Shown here one piece after another: positions 39,741 through 51,243 of a stretch of DNA of 64,000 nt; the first letter of the stretch is position 1; the number at the start of each line of letters is the position of its first letter. The stretch comes from an uncultured Alphaproteobacteria bacterium. Lineage in GTDB: Bacteria; Pseudomonadota; Alphaproteobacteria; Caulobacterales; Caulobacteraceae. A model generated the notes under the pieces. That model was not told the origin of the DNA. It did no database searches and worked only from the letters and a program-made list of their open reading frames with translations. Location: assembly GCA_903822175.1 (NCBI GenBank), contig CAIJOB010000027.1, positions 1-64,000 on the forward strand, read 5' to 3'. The translations under genes were made by a program, and so were the position numbers.

Positions 39741-41552
39741 CTAGCGAACGCTCGACCACGGCCGCGACAGTAGCGTGGCGCAGTTAATGAGGCCGACCAG
39801 GGAGTAGGTCTGCGGGTAGTTCCCCCAAAGCTCCTTACCATCGAAGCTGATGTCCTCCGACAGCAGGCCCGCGCGCGTCCGCCGGCTCAGCATCTCCTCG
39901 AACATCTCGCGCGCCTCCTCGGTGCGGCCGGTGAGGTGCAGGGCCTCGATCAGCCAGAAGGTGCAGAAATTGAACGCCGTCTTCGGCTCGCCGAAATCGT
40001 CGGGCAGCGCATAGCGCAGCATGAACTCGCCGCGCCGCAGGCCCTTTTCCACCGCCGCGATGGTGGCCAGCATGCGCGGGTCGTCCGGGGCGCAGTAGCG
40101 AACATCCACCAGCTGTAAGAGGCTCGCATCCAGCTGGTCGCCGCCGAAGGTCGAGGCATAGCGGCCGAGCTCGGCGTTCCAGGCCTTGGCCTCGATGGTG
40201 GCGCGGATCTGCGCGGCGCGGCCGTTCCAGTGCTCGGCCCGGTCGGCCAGGCCCAGCTGCTGGGCGGCGTTGCCCAGCCGGTCGCAGGCCGCCCAGCACA
40301 TCACCGAGGAATAGGTGTGCACCGCCTCGCGGCCGCGGAATTCCCAGAGGCTGGCGTCCGGCTGGTCGTGCAGCTCAAAGGCCCGGTCACCGACCCATTC
40401 CAGTGCACGGAAGTCCTCCACCGAGGCCGGCCGGATCAGCCGCTCGTCGAAGAAGGCCTGGACGGTCGACAGCACGATCTGGCCGAACACGTCGTACTGC
40501 ATGTGCTCGTGCGCCTGGTTGCCGACCCGCACTGGCCCCATTCCGCGGTAGCCCGGCAGGTCCGGCGCCACCCGCTCGGTCAGCACCGGCTCCAGGCCCA
40601 CGCCATAGACCGGCTGCACGCGCCCCAGCCTGACCGTCTGGTCGACCAGGTTGCGCAGGTAGGTCAGGTAGTTCTCCAGGATGTCGGCTGCGCCCAGCCG
40701 GTTCAGCGCCTGGACCACGTAGTAGGCGTCGCGCAGCCAGCAGTACCGGTAGTCCCAGTTACGCGCGGCCTCGCCCGGCTCGACCGCATGCTCGGGGATC
40801 GAGGTGGTCATGGCCGCGACGATCGCGCCGGTGTCCTCATGGGTGCAGAGCTTCAGCGTGATCGCCGCCCGGATCACCGCCTCCTGCCATTGCAGCGGCA
40901 CCGACAGCGTCCGCACCCAGTGGCGCCAATAGTCGGTGGTCTCGCGCAGCATGCGCAGCGTCGTGGTCGTGATGTCGTTCTCGAAGCCCTCGTCGGGGCC
41001 CAGGAACATGGCAATCGGCTCCTCCAGCCTAAACGTCCGCTCGTCGGCCACGTGGCTCACCGGCCCGTCGGTGGTCAGCCTAAGCGTTGTCTCCCCGCCC
41101 ACGTAGCGGATGTGGTTCGAGCCCACGGTGGTCCCGGCCGCCGCCGCCCCATAGCCGACCATCGGCCGCAGCCGGATGCGGATGCGCGGCGTGCCTTCCA
41201 CCGGGCGGATCAGGCGGATGAAGGCCAGCGGCCGGTAGATCCGGCCGAACTGGCGGTAGCGCGGACAGAAATCGATGATCTCCAGCTTGGCCCCGGCCTT
41301 GTCGGTGATCTCGGTGACCAGGATCGGGGTGTTGCGGCGGTAGGACTGGGTGATCCCAGCCTGGTCCTCCACCTCCACCGACCAGAGGCCGAAGCAGTCC
41401 TCATGGCCCGGATCGCCGCCGCCCAGCAGGGCGGAGAAGAAGGGGTCGCCATCGATCCGCGGCGCACACGCCCAGACATAGCGGCCCTGACAGTCGATCA
41501 GGGCGCTCGCCGCGCAGTTGCCGATCGGGAAGAGTTCGAGGCTCTGGATCAA
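39741..41552 (-). CDS. Glycoside hydrolase family 15 protein (glucoamylase/trehalase-like)
   Basis: This 603-residue (alpha/alpha)6-barrel enzyme has an N-terminal beta-sandwich (about 1-220) and the GH15 signature RNWDYRYCWLRDAYY (about 263-277). It hydrolyses alpha-glucans or trehalose; bacterial GH15 members of this architecture near otsAB have been shown to be trehalases in some species, so both are possible. The start is TTG (no ATG in frame upstream). It is probably the last gene of GT4-debranching enzyme-GH15, though a hairpin intervenes. There is no signal peptide, so it should be cytoplasmic. Confidence 0.9.
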   Translation of the reverse strand: MIQSLELFPIGNCAASALIDCQGRYVWACAPRIDGDPFFSALLGGGDPGHEDCFGLWSVEVEDQAGITQSYRRNTPILVTEITDKAGAKLEIIDFCPRYRQFGRIYRPLAFIRLIRPVEGTPRIRIRLRPMVGYGAAAAGTTVGSNHIRYVGGETTLRLTTDGPVSHVADERTFRLEEPIAMFLGPDEGFENDITTTTLRMLRETTDYWRHWVRTLSVPLQWQEAVIRAAITLKLCTHEDTGAIVAAMTTSIPEHAVEPGEAARNWDYRYCWLRDAYYVVQALNRLGAADILENYLTYLRNLVDQTVRLGRVQPVYGVGLEPVLTERVAPDLPGYRGMGPVRVGNQAHEHMQYDVFGQIVLSTVQAFFDERLIRPASVEDFRALEWVGDRAFELHDQPDASLWEFRGREAVHTYSSVMCWAACDRLGNAAQQLGLADRAEHWNGRAAQIRATIEAKAWNAELGRYASTFGGDQLDASLLQLVDVRYCAPDDPRMLATIAAVEKGLRRGEFMLRYALPDDFGEPKTAFNFCTFWLIEALHLTGRTEEAREMFEEMLSRRTRAGLLSEDISFDGKELWGNYPQTYSLVGLINCATLLSRPWSSVR

Positions 41553-41646
41553 ACGGCTTGGCCCACCATCAATGGCTTCGTCATGCGCAAGGCCCCGCCC
41601 ATCCTGTCCAGCTTGGCCATTAACGCGCTGGGGCGCGCTTGGCTCC

Positions 41647-41677
41647 GCGCCTTAAGTCGCGATGTCGACTTAGGCGC
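41647..41677 (-). terminator. Hairpin after the debranching-enzyme gene
   Basis: Arms 41647-41659 and 41666-41677 (GCGCCTTAAGTCG against CGACTTAGGCGC) form a 12-bp stem with one bulge, just past the stop at 41679-41681. It is terminator-like, with no clear U-tract. Confidence 0.5.
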
Positions 41678-41678
41678 C

Positions 41679-43877
41679 CTAGCGGTCAGGGCCGTGGATG
41701 GTCACCAGCCCCGGGCGCGCCTCGGCGGTCACCGCGATCCGCTCGCCGTGCCGTTCGAAGGCCAGGTTGACGACCTCGGCGCCGACCTTCAGGCCGTCGA
41801 TCCACAGCCGGTCGATGCCGATCGGCAGGTGCGGGTCGACGATGGTCACGGCTTCCTTCAGCGCATCGACCGTTACGCCCAGGCAGGCCTGCAGCATCAT
41901 GAACACCGACCCCGCGGCCCAGGCCTGCGGCAGGCAGGCGACCGGATAGGCCACCGGGGGTTCGCCGGCCACGCGCGGGAAGCCGCAGAACAGCTCCGGC
42001 AGCCGCATCTCGAAACTGGCGGCCGTCTCGAACAGGGCGGCGGTCAGCTCGACCACGCCCTTGCGCTCGCCATAGTGCGACATGCCCAGCGCGCAGAGCG
42101 CGGTGTCGTGCGGCCAGACCGAGCCGTTGTGATAGCTCATCGGGTTGAAGCGGGCCTCGCCGAGCGCCAGCGTGCGCACGCCCCAGCCGGGCGCGAAGTC
42201 GCGCGCCAGCAGCTGCTCGCCGACCCGGCGCGCCCGCTGCGGCGCGACCAGCCGGGCGAACAGCAGGTGGCCGGGGTTGGAGGCGCGGACCTTGCAGAGC
42301 TCGCCCTGGCCGTCGATGGCGATGGCGTAGAAGCCCTTGTCCTCCATCCAGAAGCGTTGCTCGACCGCCTGGCGAATTTGCTCCGACCTGGCGCGCCAGG
42401 CCTCGGCCTGCTCCTCCTCGCCGCGGTGCTGGGCGAGATTGGACATGGCCCGGTAGGCGGCGAAGGCGTAGCCCTGCACCTCGACCAGCGCGATGGGGCC
42501 GGTGGCGAAGCGGCCGTCGGCGTGGAAGACGCTGTCCTGGCTGTCCTTCCAGCCCTGGTTGGCCAGGCCGCTCGAGGCGCCGCGGGCGTAGTCGATCAGG
42601 CCGTCCTTGTCGGTGTCGCCGTAGTTTTCGATCCAGCCCAGGGCGGCGCAGAGGTTGGGCCACAACGCCTCGATCAGGGCCATGTCGCCGGTGCGTTCGG
42701 CATAGGCGCCGGCCAGGGCCACGAACAGGGGCGTGGTGTCGACGCCGCCGTAGTAGCGGCCGAACGGCACTTCGCCCAAGGCGGCCATCTCGCCCAGGCG
42801 CGCCTCGTGCATGATCTTGCCGGGGGCGGAGTCGCGGAAGGCCGAGACCTCCGTCGCCTGATGTTCCGCCAGGAAGGACAGCACGCCCTTGGCCAGCGAC
42901 GGGTCGAGCCACAGGACCTGATAGGCGGTGATGATCGCGTCGCGGCCGAAGGTGGTCGAGAACCAGGGGATGCCCGCGTAGGGATAGGGTCCGGTCGGCA
43001 TCTCGGTGGTGAGCAGCGCGAGGTCGGCCTTGGACTTCTCGATCCACTCGGAGAACAGCCGCCCGGAACTGCGCACCTTGGCGCCGTGGCGGCTGCGCGC
43101 CCGCATGGAGAACCGCGCCCGCGCCGCGTGGCTTCGGAACCGTTCGCGGGTGGGTGTCGGGCCCGCCTCGGCGCCGATCTCGATATAGAGCTCGAGATGG
43201 CTCTCCGGCCCCAGCGGATACATGAACTCCGCCTTGTGCTCGCTCATCCGGAAGGGCGGGTCGGAGAAGCTGACGACGCTGGTGCGGACCACGTCGTCGA
43301 GGCCGGTGTAGCGCAGCGTCACCGAGCGGCCGTCCATCTCCGGCGGGTGTTTGACGCCGCGCTTCGCGCGCTTCAGGCCGCGCACTTCGAACATGTCGCG
43401 GAAATCGGCGTCATATTGGATGACCAGCGGGATGATCACCGCGTCGCGGCTGTAGTTGACCATGCGCACCCGCTCGAACAGGCGGTTCTCCCAGAGGAAG
43501 CGCTTGCGCACGATGTGCAGTACGCCGGGCGGCGCCACCGGACCGCCGGGAAAGGGCAACTGCTGGTTGGCGGTGTGCGAGGTGAAGAACACATTGTCCG
43601 CGCCGATGGCGGCCGACAGCAGCGCCGGCGCCTCGGAGCCCAGCGAAAGCTCGAACCGCGACAGGATGCGGGTGTCGTCGTGGAACAGGCCGTCGCCCGC
43701 GCCACGAACATCGCCCAGCGCATCGGCCACCAGGAAGATGTTGCGGTCCTTCAGCGCGTAAAGCCGGTGGGGCGTGCGCGGCTCGGCGGTTTCGCCCAGC
43801 GCCGCGGGGGCATGCGGCGTGTCTTGCGGGCCAAGCGGCGCTGTCGTCGGAACAGGGGGCGGCCCGAGGTCGTCCAT
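41679..43877 (-). CDS. Amylo-alpha-1,6-glucosidase (glycogen debranching type)
   Basis: This 732-residue protein has an N-terminal debranching domain (from LKDRNIFLVADALGDVRG to about 330) and a C-terminal (alpha/alpha)6 glucosidase domain with GIPWFSTTFGRDAI (about 353-366) and SVWPHDTALCALG. It probably trims alpha-1,6 branches of glycogen-like glucans; proteins of this class are sometimes only putative debranching enzymes. It follows the GT4 gene by 10 bases. There is no signal peptide. Confidence 0.88.
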   Translation of the reverse strand: MDDLGPPPVPTTAPLGPQDTPHAPAALGETAEPRTPHRLYALKDRNIFLVADALGDVRGAGDGLFHDDTRILSRFELSLGSEAPALLSAAIGADNVFFTSHTANQQLPFPGGPVAPPGVLHIVRKRFLWENRLFERVRMVNYSRDAVIIPLVIQYDADFRDMFEVRGLKRAKRGVKHPPEMDGRSVTLRYTGLDDVVRTSVVSFSDPPFRMSEHKAEFMYPLGPESHLELYIEIGAEAGPTPTRERFRSHAARARFSMRARSRHGAKVRSSGRLFSEWIEKSKADLALLTTEMPTGPYPYAGIPWFSTTFGRDAIITAYQVLWLDPSLAKGVLSFLAEHQATEVSAFRDSAPGKIMHEARLGEMAALGEVPFGRYYGGVDTTPLFVALAGAYAERTGDMALIEALWPNLCAALGWIENYGDTDKDGLIDYARGASSGLANQGWKDSQDSVFHADGRFATGPIALVEVQGYAFAAYRAMSNLAQHRGEEEQAEAWRARSEQIRQAVEQRFWMEDKGFYAIAIDGQGELCKVRASNPGHLLFARLVAPQRARRVGEQLLARDFAPGWGVRTLALGEARFNPMSYHNGSVWPHDTALCALGMSHYGERKGVVELTAALFETAASFEMRLPELFCGFPRVAGEPPVAYPVACLPQAWAAGSVFMMLQACLGVTVDALKEAVTIVDPHLPIGIDRLWIDGLKVGAEVVNLAFERHGERIAVTAEARPGLVTIHGPDR

Positions 43878-43887
43878 CTAGGCTACC

Positions 43888-44946
43888 TCATTCGGCGGCG
43901 AGGCTCACGCTCGCCGGCCCGGTCATTGCCAGCCGATCGTACAGATCGACATAACGCCGCGCCATGGCCGTGGCCGAGAAGCGCTCCTCGAACCGCTGGC
44001 GGATGGCCGCGCGGCTGAGCGTCGGCAGCCGGCTCACCGCGCCGATCGCCTCGACCCCGCTCTGCACGATGAAGCCGGTCAGACCGTCCTCGATCACCTC
44101 GCGCACCGAGCCGCAGTCATAGGCGATCACCGGCGTCCCGCAGGCCATGGCCTCGATCATCACCAGGCCGAACGGCTCCGGCCAGTCGATGGGGAACAAG
44201 AGCGCGTCCGCTCCACCCAGGAAGGCCGACTTCTGGTCGTCGCCGATCTCGCCGATGAATTCGATCAGCGGGTGATCCAGCAGGGGCTCGATCTGTTCCT
44301 CGAAATAGGCCCGGTCGGCGGCGTCCACCTTGGCGGCGATCTTCAGTTTCCGGCCCGTCGCCTTGGCGATGGCGATCGCCCGGTCGGGGCGTTTCTCCGG
44401 CGAGATGCGGCCGAGGAAGGCGAGATAGCCGGAGGGCTTGGGGCTGAAGTCGTAAAGGTGGGCCGCCATGCCGTGCTGCACGGTCGCCGCCCAGTTGGCG
44501 AAGGGGAGCGGGCGGCGCTGATCGTCGCTGATCGAGACCAGCGGAAAGCTCGGCCAGCGCTTATAGACGCCCGGCAGGTCCTTCAGGTCCAGCCGGCCGT
44601 GCAGGGTGGTGACCGTCCGCTCCGCGCGGTCCTCGAAGAACGGGAAGTGGATCATGTCGGTGTGGAAGTGGATCACGTCGAACTGATCCTGGCGCCGGCG
44701 CACTTCGCTCAGCATCGACAGGTGCGCGGCGAGGTCCGACTTCAGGGGCGCCGGGTCCAGCCGGATCGCCTGATCGCGAACCGGCACCAGATGGGCCTTC
44801 GTCACCGCCTCGGCGCTGGCGAACAGGGTGACATCATGGCCGAGCTCGACGAGCGCGTCGGTCAGGTGCGCCACCACCCGCTCGGTCCCACCATAGAACC
44901 GCGGCGGAACAGCTTCGTAGAGCGGAGTGACCTGGGCGATACGCAT
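43888..44946 (-). CDS. Glycosyltransferase family 4 protein
   Basis: This 352-residue GT-B enzyme has the N-terminal FYGGTERVV glycine-rich acceptor loop, the C-terminal donor motif EPFGLVMIEAMACGTPVIA (about 266-284) and GRISPEKRPD. It uses a nucleotide-sugar donor; acceptor and product are unknown. It is first in a three-gene minus-strand group with debranching and GH15 enzymes, suggesting alpha-glucan or glucoside synthesis and turnover. Confidence 0.9.
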   Translation of the reverse strand: MRIAQVTPLYEAVPPRFYGGTERVVAHLTDALVELGHDVTLFASAEAVTKAHLVPVRDQAIRLDPAPLKSDLAAHLSMLSEVRRRQDQFDVIHFHTDMIHFPFFEDRAERTVTTLHGRLDLKDLPGVYKRWPSFPLVSISDDQRRPLPFANWAATVQHGMAAHLYDFSPKPSGYLAFLGRISPEKRPDRAIAIAKATGRKLKIAAKVDAADRAYFEEQIEPLLDHPLIEFIGEIGDDQKSAFLGGADALLFPIDWPEPFGLVMIEAMACGTPVIAYDCGSVREVIEDGLTGFIVQSGVEAIGAVSRLPTLSRAAIRQRFEERFSATAMARRYVDLYDRLAMTGPASVSLAAE

Positions 44947-45101
44947 GATGGAGAACTCGGGGTCTGGCCGACAACAACGCGAGCGCCATCGCGCCCCGCC
45001 GAGATGCCTTATGTTCGAGCCCGCCTTTGGTTCCCCGATCGCGGCGCTATTTCTCCCCGTCCGCCGCAGCCTCTGGGCGCGGACTGGGTTATGAGCAGGC
45101 G

Positions 45102-45758
45102 ATGCCTGAAGTCTTTGCAGATCAAGCCAGCCTCGCCGATGCCGCGGCCGAAGCCATCGAGACCTGGCTGAGCGCCGGCCTCGATGCGCGCGGTCGCGCC
45201 AGCCTGGTCGGCACTGGCGGTCGATCGCCCGGCCCGGTCTACGACCGCCTGAGCCAGGCCGATCTCGACTGGGCGCATGTGGCCGTGACGCTTTCGGACG
45301 AGCGGCACGTCGACGTGAACTCGCCCAACGCCAACGCGCGGCTGCTGCGCGAGCGGCTGTTCGTCGGGCGCGCCGCCGCCGCCCAGTTCCTGCCGCTCAG
45401 CGACTATGCCGAGGGCGTGCTGCGCAAGCTGTTGCCGTTCGACGCGGTGATCCTGGGCATGGGCGAGGATGGCCACATCGCCTCCCTGATCCCGGGCAGT
45501 CCCGTGCTGGAGCTTGGCATGAATCCCAACGGCGAGGCCCTGACCGCGGAATCACCGCAGGGCTTCGGGGACCCGCCCGTGCCGCGGATCACGCTCACCC
45601 TGTCGGCCTTGTTGCAGAGCCGCGCCATCTTCCTCTTGATCGCCGGGGAGGCTAAGCGGCAGGTGATCGATCAGGCCGCCGCCGGCGCCGACTATCCGGT
45701 GCGCGCGATCCTTAACCAGGACCACGTTCCGGTGCGGGTACTTTGGGCGCCGAACTGA
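45102..45758 (+). CDS. pgl: 6-phosphogluconolactonase
   Basis: This 218-residue enzyme hydrolyses 6-phosphogluconolactone. It shows LVGTGGRSP (in place of the more common LSGGSTP), the DERHV segment, and the family motif [16 protein letters not shown]. The ATG at 45102 opens [19 protein letters not shown], the usual N-terminus. It is first of pgl-edd-glk-eda, with an 11-base gap to edd. Cytoplasmic. Confidence 0.93.
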   Translation: MPEVFADQASLADAAAEAIETWLSAGLDARGRASLVGTGGRSPGPVYDRLSQADLDWAHVAVTLSDERHVDVNSPNANARLLRERLFVGRAAAAQFLPLSDYAEGVLRKLLPFDAVILGMGEDGHIASLIPGSPVLELGMNPNGEALTAESPQGFGDPPVPRITLTLSALLQSRAIFLLIAGEAKRQVIDQAAAGADYPVRAILNQDHVPVRVLWAPN

Positions 45759-45769
45759 GGAACCGAGCC

Positions 45770-47581
<1,812 letters not shown>

Positions 47582-47583
47582 AG

Positions 47584-48555
47584 ATGAAGCCGCAATACTC
47601 CGGCCTGGTCGGCGACGTTGGCGGCACCAACGCCCGCTTCGCCCTGATCGATACCGAAGGCCGCGTCCGCAACCTGCACATCTATCCGGCCGCCGGCCAT
47701 GCCTCGCTCAGCGAGATCATCGCCGACTATCTGGAACGCACGCTCGGCAAGGGCCGCCGGCCGCCACGCGCGGTGATCGCGGTCGCGGGCCCTGTGCTCG
47801 ACGGCGAGATCGAGTTCACCAACCTCGACTGGGTGGTCTCCGAGGGCGAGCTGCTCGTACAGTTCGAGTTCGAGGCGGTGCGGCTGATCAACGACTTCGC
47901 CGCCCAGGCGCTGGCCTGCCCGATGCTGGGCCCCGACGCCCTCAGGCCTCTGGGCCCGCAACTGCGCGGACCCTCCGACTGTCCGATGCTGGTGCTGGGC
48001 GCCGGCACCGGCTTTGGCGTCGCGGGCCTGGCCCGCAGCGAGCGCGGCGACGTGGAGGTCTCCACCGAGGGCGGACATGCCGCCTTCGCCCCCTCCGACG
48101 ACGTGGAGGTGGAGATCTGGAGCCAGTTCCGCAAACGCTACGGCCGCGTCTCCATCGAGCGCATCCTGTCGGGCCGTGGGCTGTTCGAGCTCTACGGTTT
48201 CCTCGCCGCCATGCGCCAGCAGACCCCGACCTTGCAGGACGAGAAGCAGGTGCATGACGCAGCGGGCAAGGGCGACGCGCTCGCCGCCGAGACCCTGGAT
48301 CGGTTCTGCGGCATCCTGGGCTCGGTCTGCGGCGACCTGGCGCTCAGCTTCGGCGCGCGGGGCGGGGTGTTCGTGTCCGGAGGTATCGCGCCGCGCCTGG
48401 CCGACCGCCTGGCCACCGGCGACTTCCGCGCCCGCTTCGAGGACAAGGGCCGCCTGAAAACCTACATGCAGCAGATTCCCACCTCACTGGTGATCCATCC
48501 CTATCCGGCGATCATCGGCGCCGCGCGGGGTCTCGGCATGATGGAGCGCCTGTGA
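47584..48555 (+). CDS. glk: Glucokinase
   Basis: This 323-residue Glk-type kinase phosphorylates glucose with ATP. It has the phosphate motif [12 protein letters not shown] (10-21), the catalytic Asp104 in LINDFAAQA, and STEGGHAAF as the glucose-binding segment. It starts two bases after the edd stop, and its own stop overlaps the eda start, indicating strong translational coupling. Confidence 0.96.
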   Translation: MKPQYSGLVGDVGGTNARFALIDTEGRVRNLHIYPAAGHASLSEIIADYLERTLGKGRRPPRAVIAVAGPVLDGEIEFTNLDWVVSEGELLVQFEFEAVRLINDFAAQALACPMLGPDALRPLGPQLRGPSDCPMLVLGAGTGFGVAGLARSERGDVEVSTEGGHAAFAPSDDVEVEIWSQFRKRYGRVSIERILSGRGLFELYGFLAAMRQQTPTLQDEKQVHDAAGKGDALAAETLDRFCGILGSVCGDLALSFGARGGVFVSGGIAPRLADRLATGDFRARFEDKGRLKTYMQQIPTSLVIHPYPAIIGAARGLGMMERL

Positions 48556-49181
48556 CCGCCCCACTCACCATCGATGAGATCATGCGGCTCAGCCCAGTCA
48601 TTCCGGTGCTGGTGATCGAGGATATCGCCCACGCCGTGCCGCTCGGCCGCGCCCTGGTGGCCGGCGGCCTGCCGGTGCTGGAGATCACCCTGCGCACCCC
48701 GGTCGCCATGGACTGCATCGAGCGGATGGCCGGCGAGATCGAGGGCGCGGTAGTCGGCGCGGGCACGGTGATCAGCCCCCAGATGCGCCGCGCGGCCGCC
48801 GCGGTCGGCGCGAAGTTCTGCGTCAGCCCAGGCCTCGTCCCAGGTGAGACGGCGGGCGGCCCAGCCCCCTTGCTGCCCGGCGTCGCCACGGCCAGCGAGC
48901 TGATCGCCGGCCTCGCCGCCGGCTTCACCCGGTTCAAGCTGTTCCCGGCCAATGTGGTCGGCGGCGTCGATGCGCTCAAGGCCTTCGCCAGCCCCTTCCA
49001 GCAGGCCAAGTTCTGCCCCACCGGCGGGGTCAGCGCCAAGAACGCGCCGGACTATCTGGCGCTCCCCAACGTGATCTGCGTCGGCGGCAGCTGGGTAGCG
49101 CCGGCCGATGCGGTCAAGGCCGGCGATTGGGGCCGGATCACCGAACTCGCGCGTCAGGCCGCCGCGTTGGTTAGAACGTAG
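48552..49181 (+). CDS. eda: KDPG aldolase
   Basis: This 209-residue class I aldolase splits KDPG to pyruvate and glyceraldehyde-3-phosphate. It has the Schiff-base Lys129 in RFKLFPA, Glu44 in LEITLRT and the phosphate-binding CPTGGV segment. The start is GTG, overlapping the glk stop (GTGA). It is last in the pgl-edd-glk-eda transcript, followed by a dispersed palindromic repeat. Confidence 0.96.
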   Translation: MTAPLTIDEIMRLSPVIPVLVIEDIAHAVPLGRALVAGGLPVLEITLRTPVAMDCIERMAGEIEGAVVGAGTVISPQMRRAAAAVGAKFCVSPGLVPGETAGGPAPLLPGVATASELIAGLAAGFTRFKLFPANVVGGVDALKAFASPFQQAKFCPTGGVSAKNAPDYLALPNVICVGGSWVAPADAVKAGDWGRITELARQAAALVRT

Positions 49182-49193
49182 CAATTTCCCGTT

Positions 49194-49296
49194 CGTCATT
49201 CCCGGCCTTGTGCCGGGAACCCAGATGCGCCGACGATGCAGGTAAATCCCTGCCGTCGGCGTTTCTGGATGGCCGGGACAAGCCCGGCCATGACGG
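49194..49296. repeat. Nested palindromic intergenic repeat
   Basis: The outer arms (around CGTCATTCCCGGCC...GGGAACCCAGA and TCTGGATGGCCGGGACAAG...GCCATGACG) fold on each other. Inside lies a second hairpin, GCCGACG-(AT)-GCAGG with CCTGC-CGTCGGC. This shape is typical of dispersed alphaproteobacterial palindromic elements. It follows eda and may serve as its 3' end. Confidence 0.75.
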
Positions 49297-49313
49297 TCAG
49301 AAAGAAGCAATTC

Positions 49314-49574
49314 ATGGCTCAGCAGACCAACGAACAGCTCCGCTGGACCGTCTCAGCCAAGGCCCGGCCAGGCGAGACCGGCTCGGCGATCGTCAGCGTC
49401 GTCGGCGCCAACGCCATGGTCCCGGAAATGGCCTTCGACATGCTGGTCGATTGGCATCCCGGCGCGGAAACCCCCGACGTCGAGGGCCGCGCCCTGATCA
49501 TCCTGTCACTGCTCTTCAAGGAACTGGCCGCCGAGTGCGAACGCGTCGCCGGCGCGCGGTTCGAGCGCGGCTGA
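49314..49574 (+). CDS. Small hypothetical protein
   Basis: The 86-residue product (MAQQTNEQLRWTVSAKARPG) is acidic, with one predicted amphipathic helix at the C-terminus (LIILSLLFKELAAECERVA) and no signal peptide. The family is not recognised. The ribosome site is weak (AGAAAGAAG) and comes from the edge of the palindromic repeat, so expression is uncertain. Confidence 0.55.
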   Translation: MAQQTNEQLRWTVSAKARPGETGSAIVSVVGANAMVPEMAFDMLVDWHPGAETPDVEGRALIILSLLFKELAAECERVAGARFERG

Positions 49575-49738
49575 CCCCAGAGCCTTCGACTCCGGGCCGC
49601 GACCCGCGCGGGGTCGCTCGCCTTCTGGGGGAAGAGAGTCGACACAGGCCAGCCGTGGAACGAATGTGTGTTCGAACGTGGGTCACTGACCGGCGATCGG
49701 TTTCGAGCGCAGTCACGTCGGGCAAGGGGAAACAATCC

Positions 49739-50383
49739 ATGAAAAGCGCGTTAGCAGCTGCCATCGTCGCGGCAGGACTCACGGTTGCCGTCGCTGGAGC
49801 GGCCACCGCCTCAACCGCCGCCTTGACCGGGTTCAGCGGCGGGTTTGACGCGACTTCGGGCAGCGACCAGCTCTACGGCTGGTTCTTCAACACCAGCGCC
49901 GGCATCGACGTCGACGCCCTGGGCGTGGGCGATGCAGACGGGCACGCGCTCTTCGTGTCCCATGACGTGGGCATCTACGATGTCAGCAGCCAGAATCTCC
50001 TCGTGTCGACAACGGTGCCGTCGGGTTCCGGCGGGACGCTTCTGAATGGCTTCCGGTATGAGGACATCACCCCGTTCCATCTCGCCGCCGGCTCCTACGT
50101 CATCGTCATGACGATGCCGCAATTCAACAACGACACTCAGTCCATCCTCGACACGACAGTCACCACCGCCTCGCCCGTCAGCTACGTGATCTCCGCCTTC
50201 GATACCGGGTCGTCGCTCGCCTTTCCGGGCAGCTCCGGCATCTTCGAAAAGGGCATGTTTGGCCCGAACTTCACCTTCGAGGGCGGCGCCGTCCCCGAGC
50301 CCTCGACCTGGGCCCTGATGCTGATCGGTTTTGGTGGTCTCGGGGCCGCGATGCGCTCGCGCCGCAAGGTCGTGGCCGCCTGA
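49739..50383 (+). CDS. PEP-CTERM sorting domain protein (PEPxxWA type)
   Basis: This 214-residue exported protein has a Sec signal peptide (about 1-26, ending GAATAS), a beta-rich, Asp/Ser/Thr-rich body with few charged residues, and a C-terminal VPEPSTWALMLIGFGGLG helix plus RSRRK, the PEP-CTERM/exosortase sorting signal. AAGGGGA precedes the ATG. Such proteins are cleaved by an exosortase and linked to the cell surface or matrix; the sorting enzyme is not in this window. Function of the body is unknown. Confidence 0.88.
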   Translation: MKSALAAAIVAAGLTVAVAGAATASTAALTGFSGGFDATSGSDQLYGWFFNTSAGIDVDALGVGDADGHALFVSHDVGIYDVSSQNLLVSTTVPSGSGGTLLNGFRYEDITPFHLAAGSYVIVMTMPQFNNDTQSILDTTVTTASPVSYVISAFDTGSSLAFPGSSGIFEKGMFGPNFTFEGGAVPEPSTWALMLIGFGGLGAAMRSRRKVVAA

Positions 50384-50464
50384 TCCATCCGCTATCTGTG
50401 AGACCACAGCGCCGTCGGCCAGGAGGCCGGCGGCGCTCTTCGTTTTCGCGAGGCCGAAGACCCG

Positions 50465-51241
50465 TCACCGTCCCTTGAAAACCCCTACCCGCCGCTCGGT
50501 GACCGAGAGCACGCCTTCCTTGTAGTCCTCGGTGTCGCGCAGCCAGCCTTGCTCCTTGGCTTCCTTGTCGGTCTGGGCGCGGACGGCGGCGGCCATCTCG
50601 CCGCGCAGGGTCGCCCGCGTGGAGATGGTGGCGAGCGGCGCGTTCTCGGCGATCTCCTGGGCGAGGCGCAGCGCCGCGGCGCGCAGGTCTTCCAGCGGTA
50701 CGATCTCGTCGACCAGGCCCCAGGGCAGGCCATCCTCGGCCTTCACCCGGCGGCCGGTGAGGAACATCAGTTCGGCCTTCGAGCGGCCGATCAGTCGGGG
50801 CAGGGTGTAGGTCAGGCCAAAGCCCGGATGGAAACCCAGCTTGGTGAAATTGGCCGCAAACCGCGCGTCGGGCGAGGCGATGCGGAAGTCGGCCACGACC
50901 GCCAGGCCCAGGCCTGCGCCGACCGCCGCGCCCTGGATCGCGGCGACGATGGGCTTCTTGGCCGAGAACAGCCGCACCGCCTGGTCGTAGAGCGGATTGA
51001 CCGCGCCCAGGCCGCCGGCGCTTTCGCTGCGCACCAGGTCGGCCCCGGCGCAGAAGTTCTTGCCCTCGCTCTGCAGCACCGAACAGCGCAGCTCGACCTC
51101 TGCGTCGACGGCGTCGAAGGCGTCGGCCAGGTCGCGCATCAGATCCACCGAGACGTGGTTGTGCGGCGGCTTGTCGATGGTCACGACGGCGACGTGGCCG
51201 TCGGCCTTGACCGTGATGTGCTCCCCGAATTGGCTCTGCAT
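50465..51241 (-). CDS. Enoyl-CoA hydratase/isomerase family protein
   Basis: This 258-residue crotonase-fold protein has the oxyanion-hole segments NFCAGADL and AAIQGAAVGAGLGLA and a C-terminal helix region. It probably hydrates an enoyl-CoA or isomerises its double bond. The start is two bases after the acyl-CoA dehydrogenase stop, so the two form one transcript. Substrate chain unknown. Confidence 0.9.
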   Translation of the reverse strand: MQSQFGEHITVKADGHVAVVTIDKPPHNHVSVDLMRDLADAFDAVDAEVELRCSVLQSEGKNFCAGADLVRSESAGGLGAVNPLYDQAVRLFSAKKPIVAAIQGAAVGAGLGLAVVADFRIASPDARFAANFTKLGFHPGFGLTYTLPRLIGRSKAELMFLTGRRVKAEDGLPWGLVDEIVPLEDLRAAALRLAQEIAENAPLATISTRATLRGEMAAAVRAQTDKEAKEQGWLRDTEDYKEGVLSVTERRVGVFKGR

Positions 51242-51243
51242 TC

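Noticed and set aside
40230-44018. Plus-strand frame of more than 1200 codons
   Set aside because: It is antisense to GH15, the debranching enzyme and part of GT4, which have real domains and normal codon use; length comes from GC-rich third positions.
48501-49310. Minus-strand frame beginning in the palindromic repeat (HGRACPGHP)
   Set aside because: It is antisense to eda and arises from the repeat element, not a gene.
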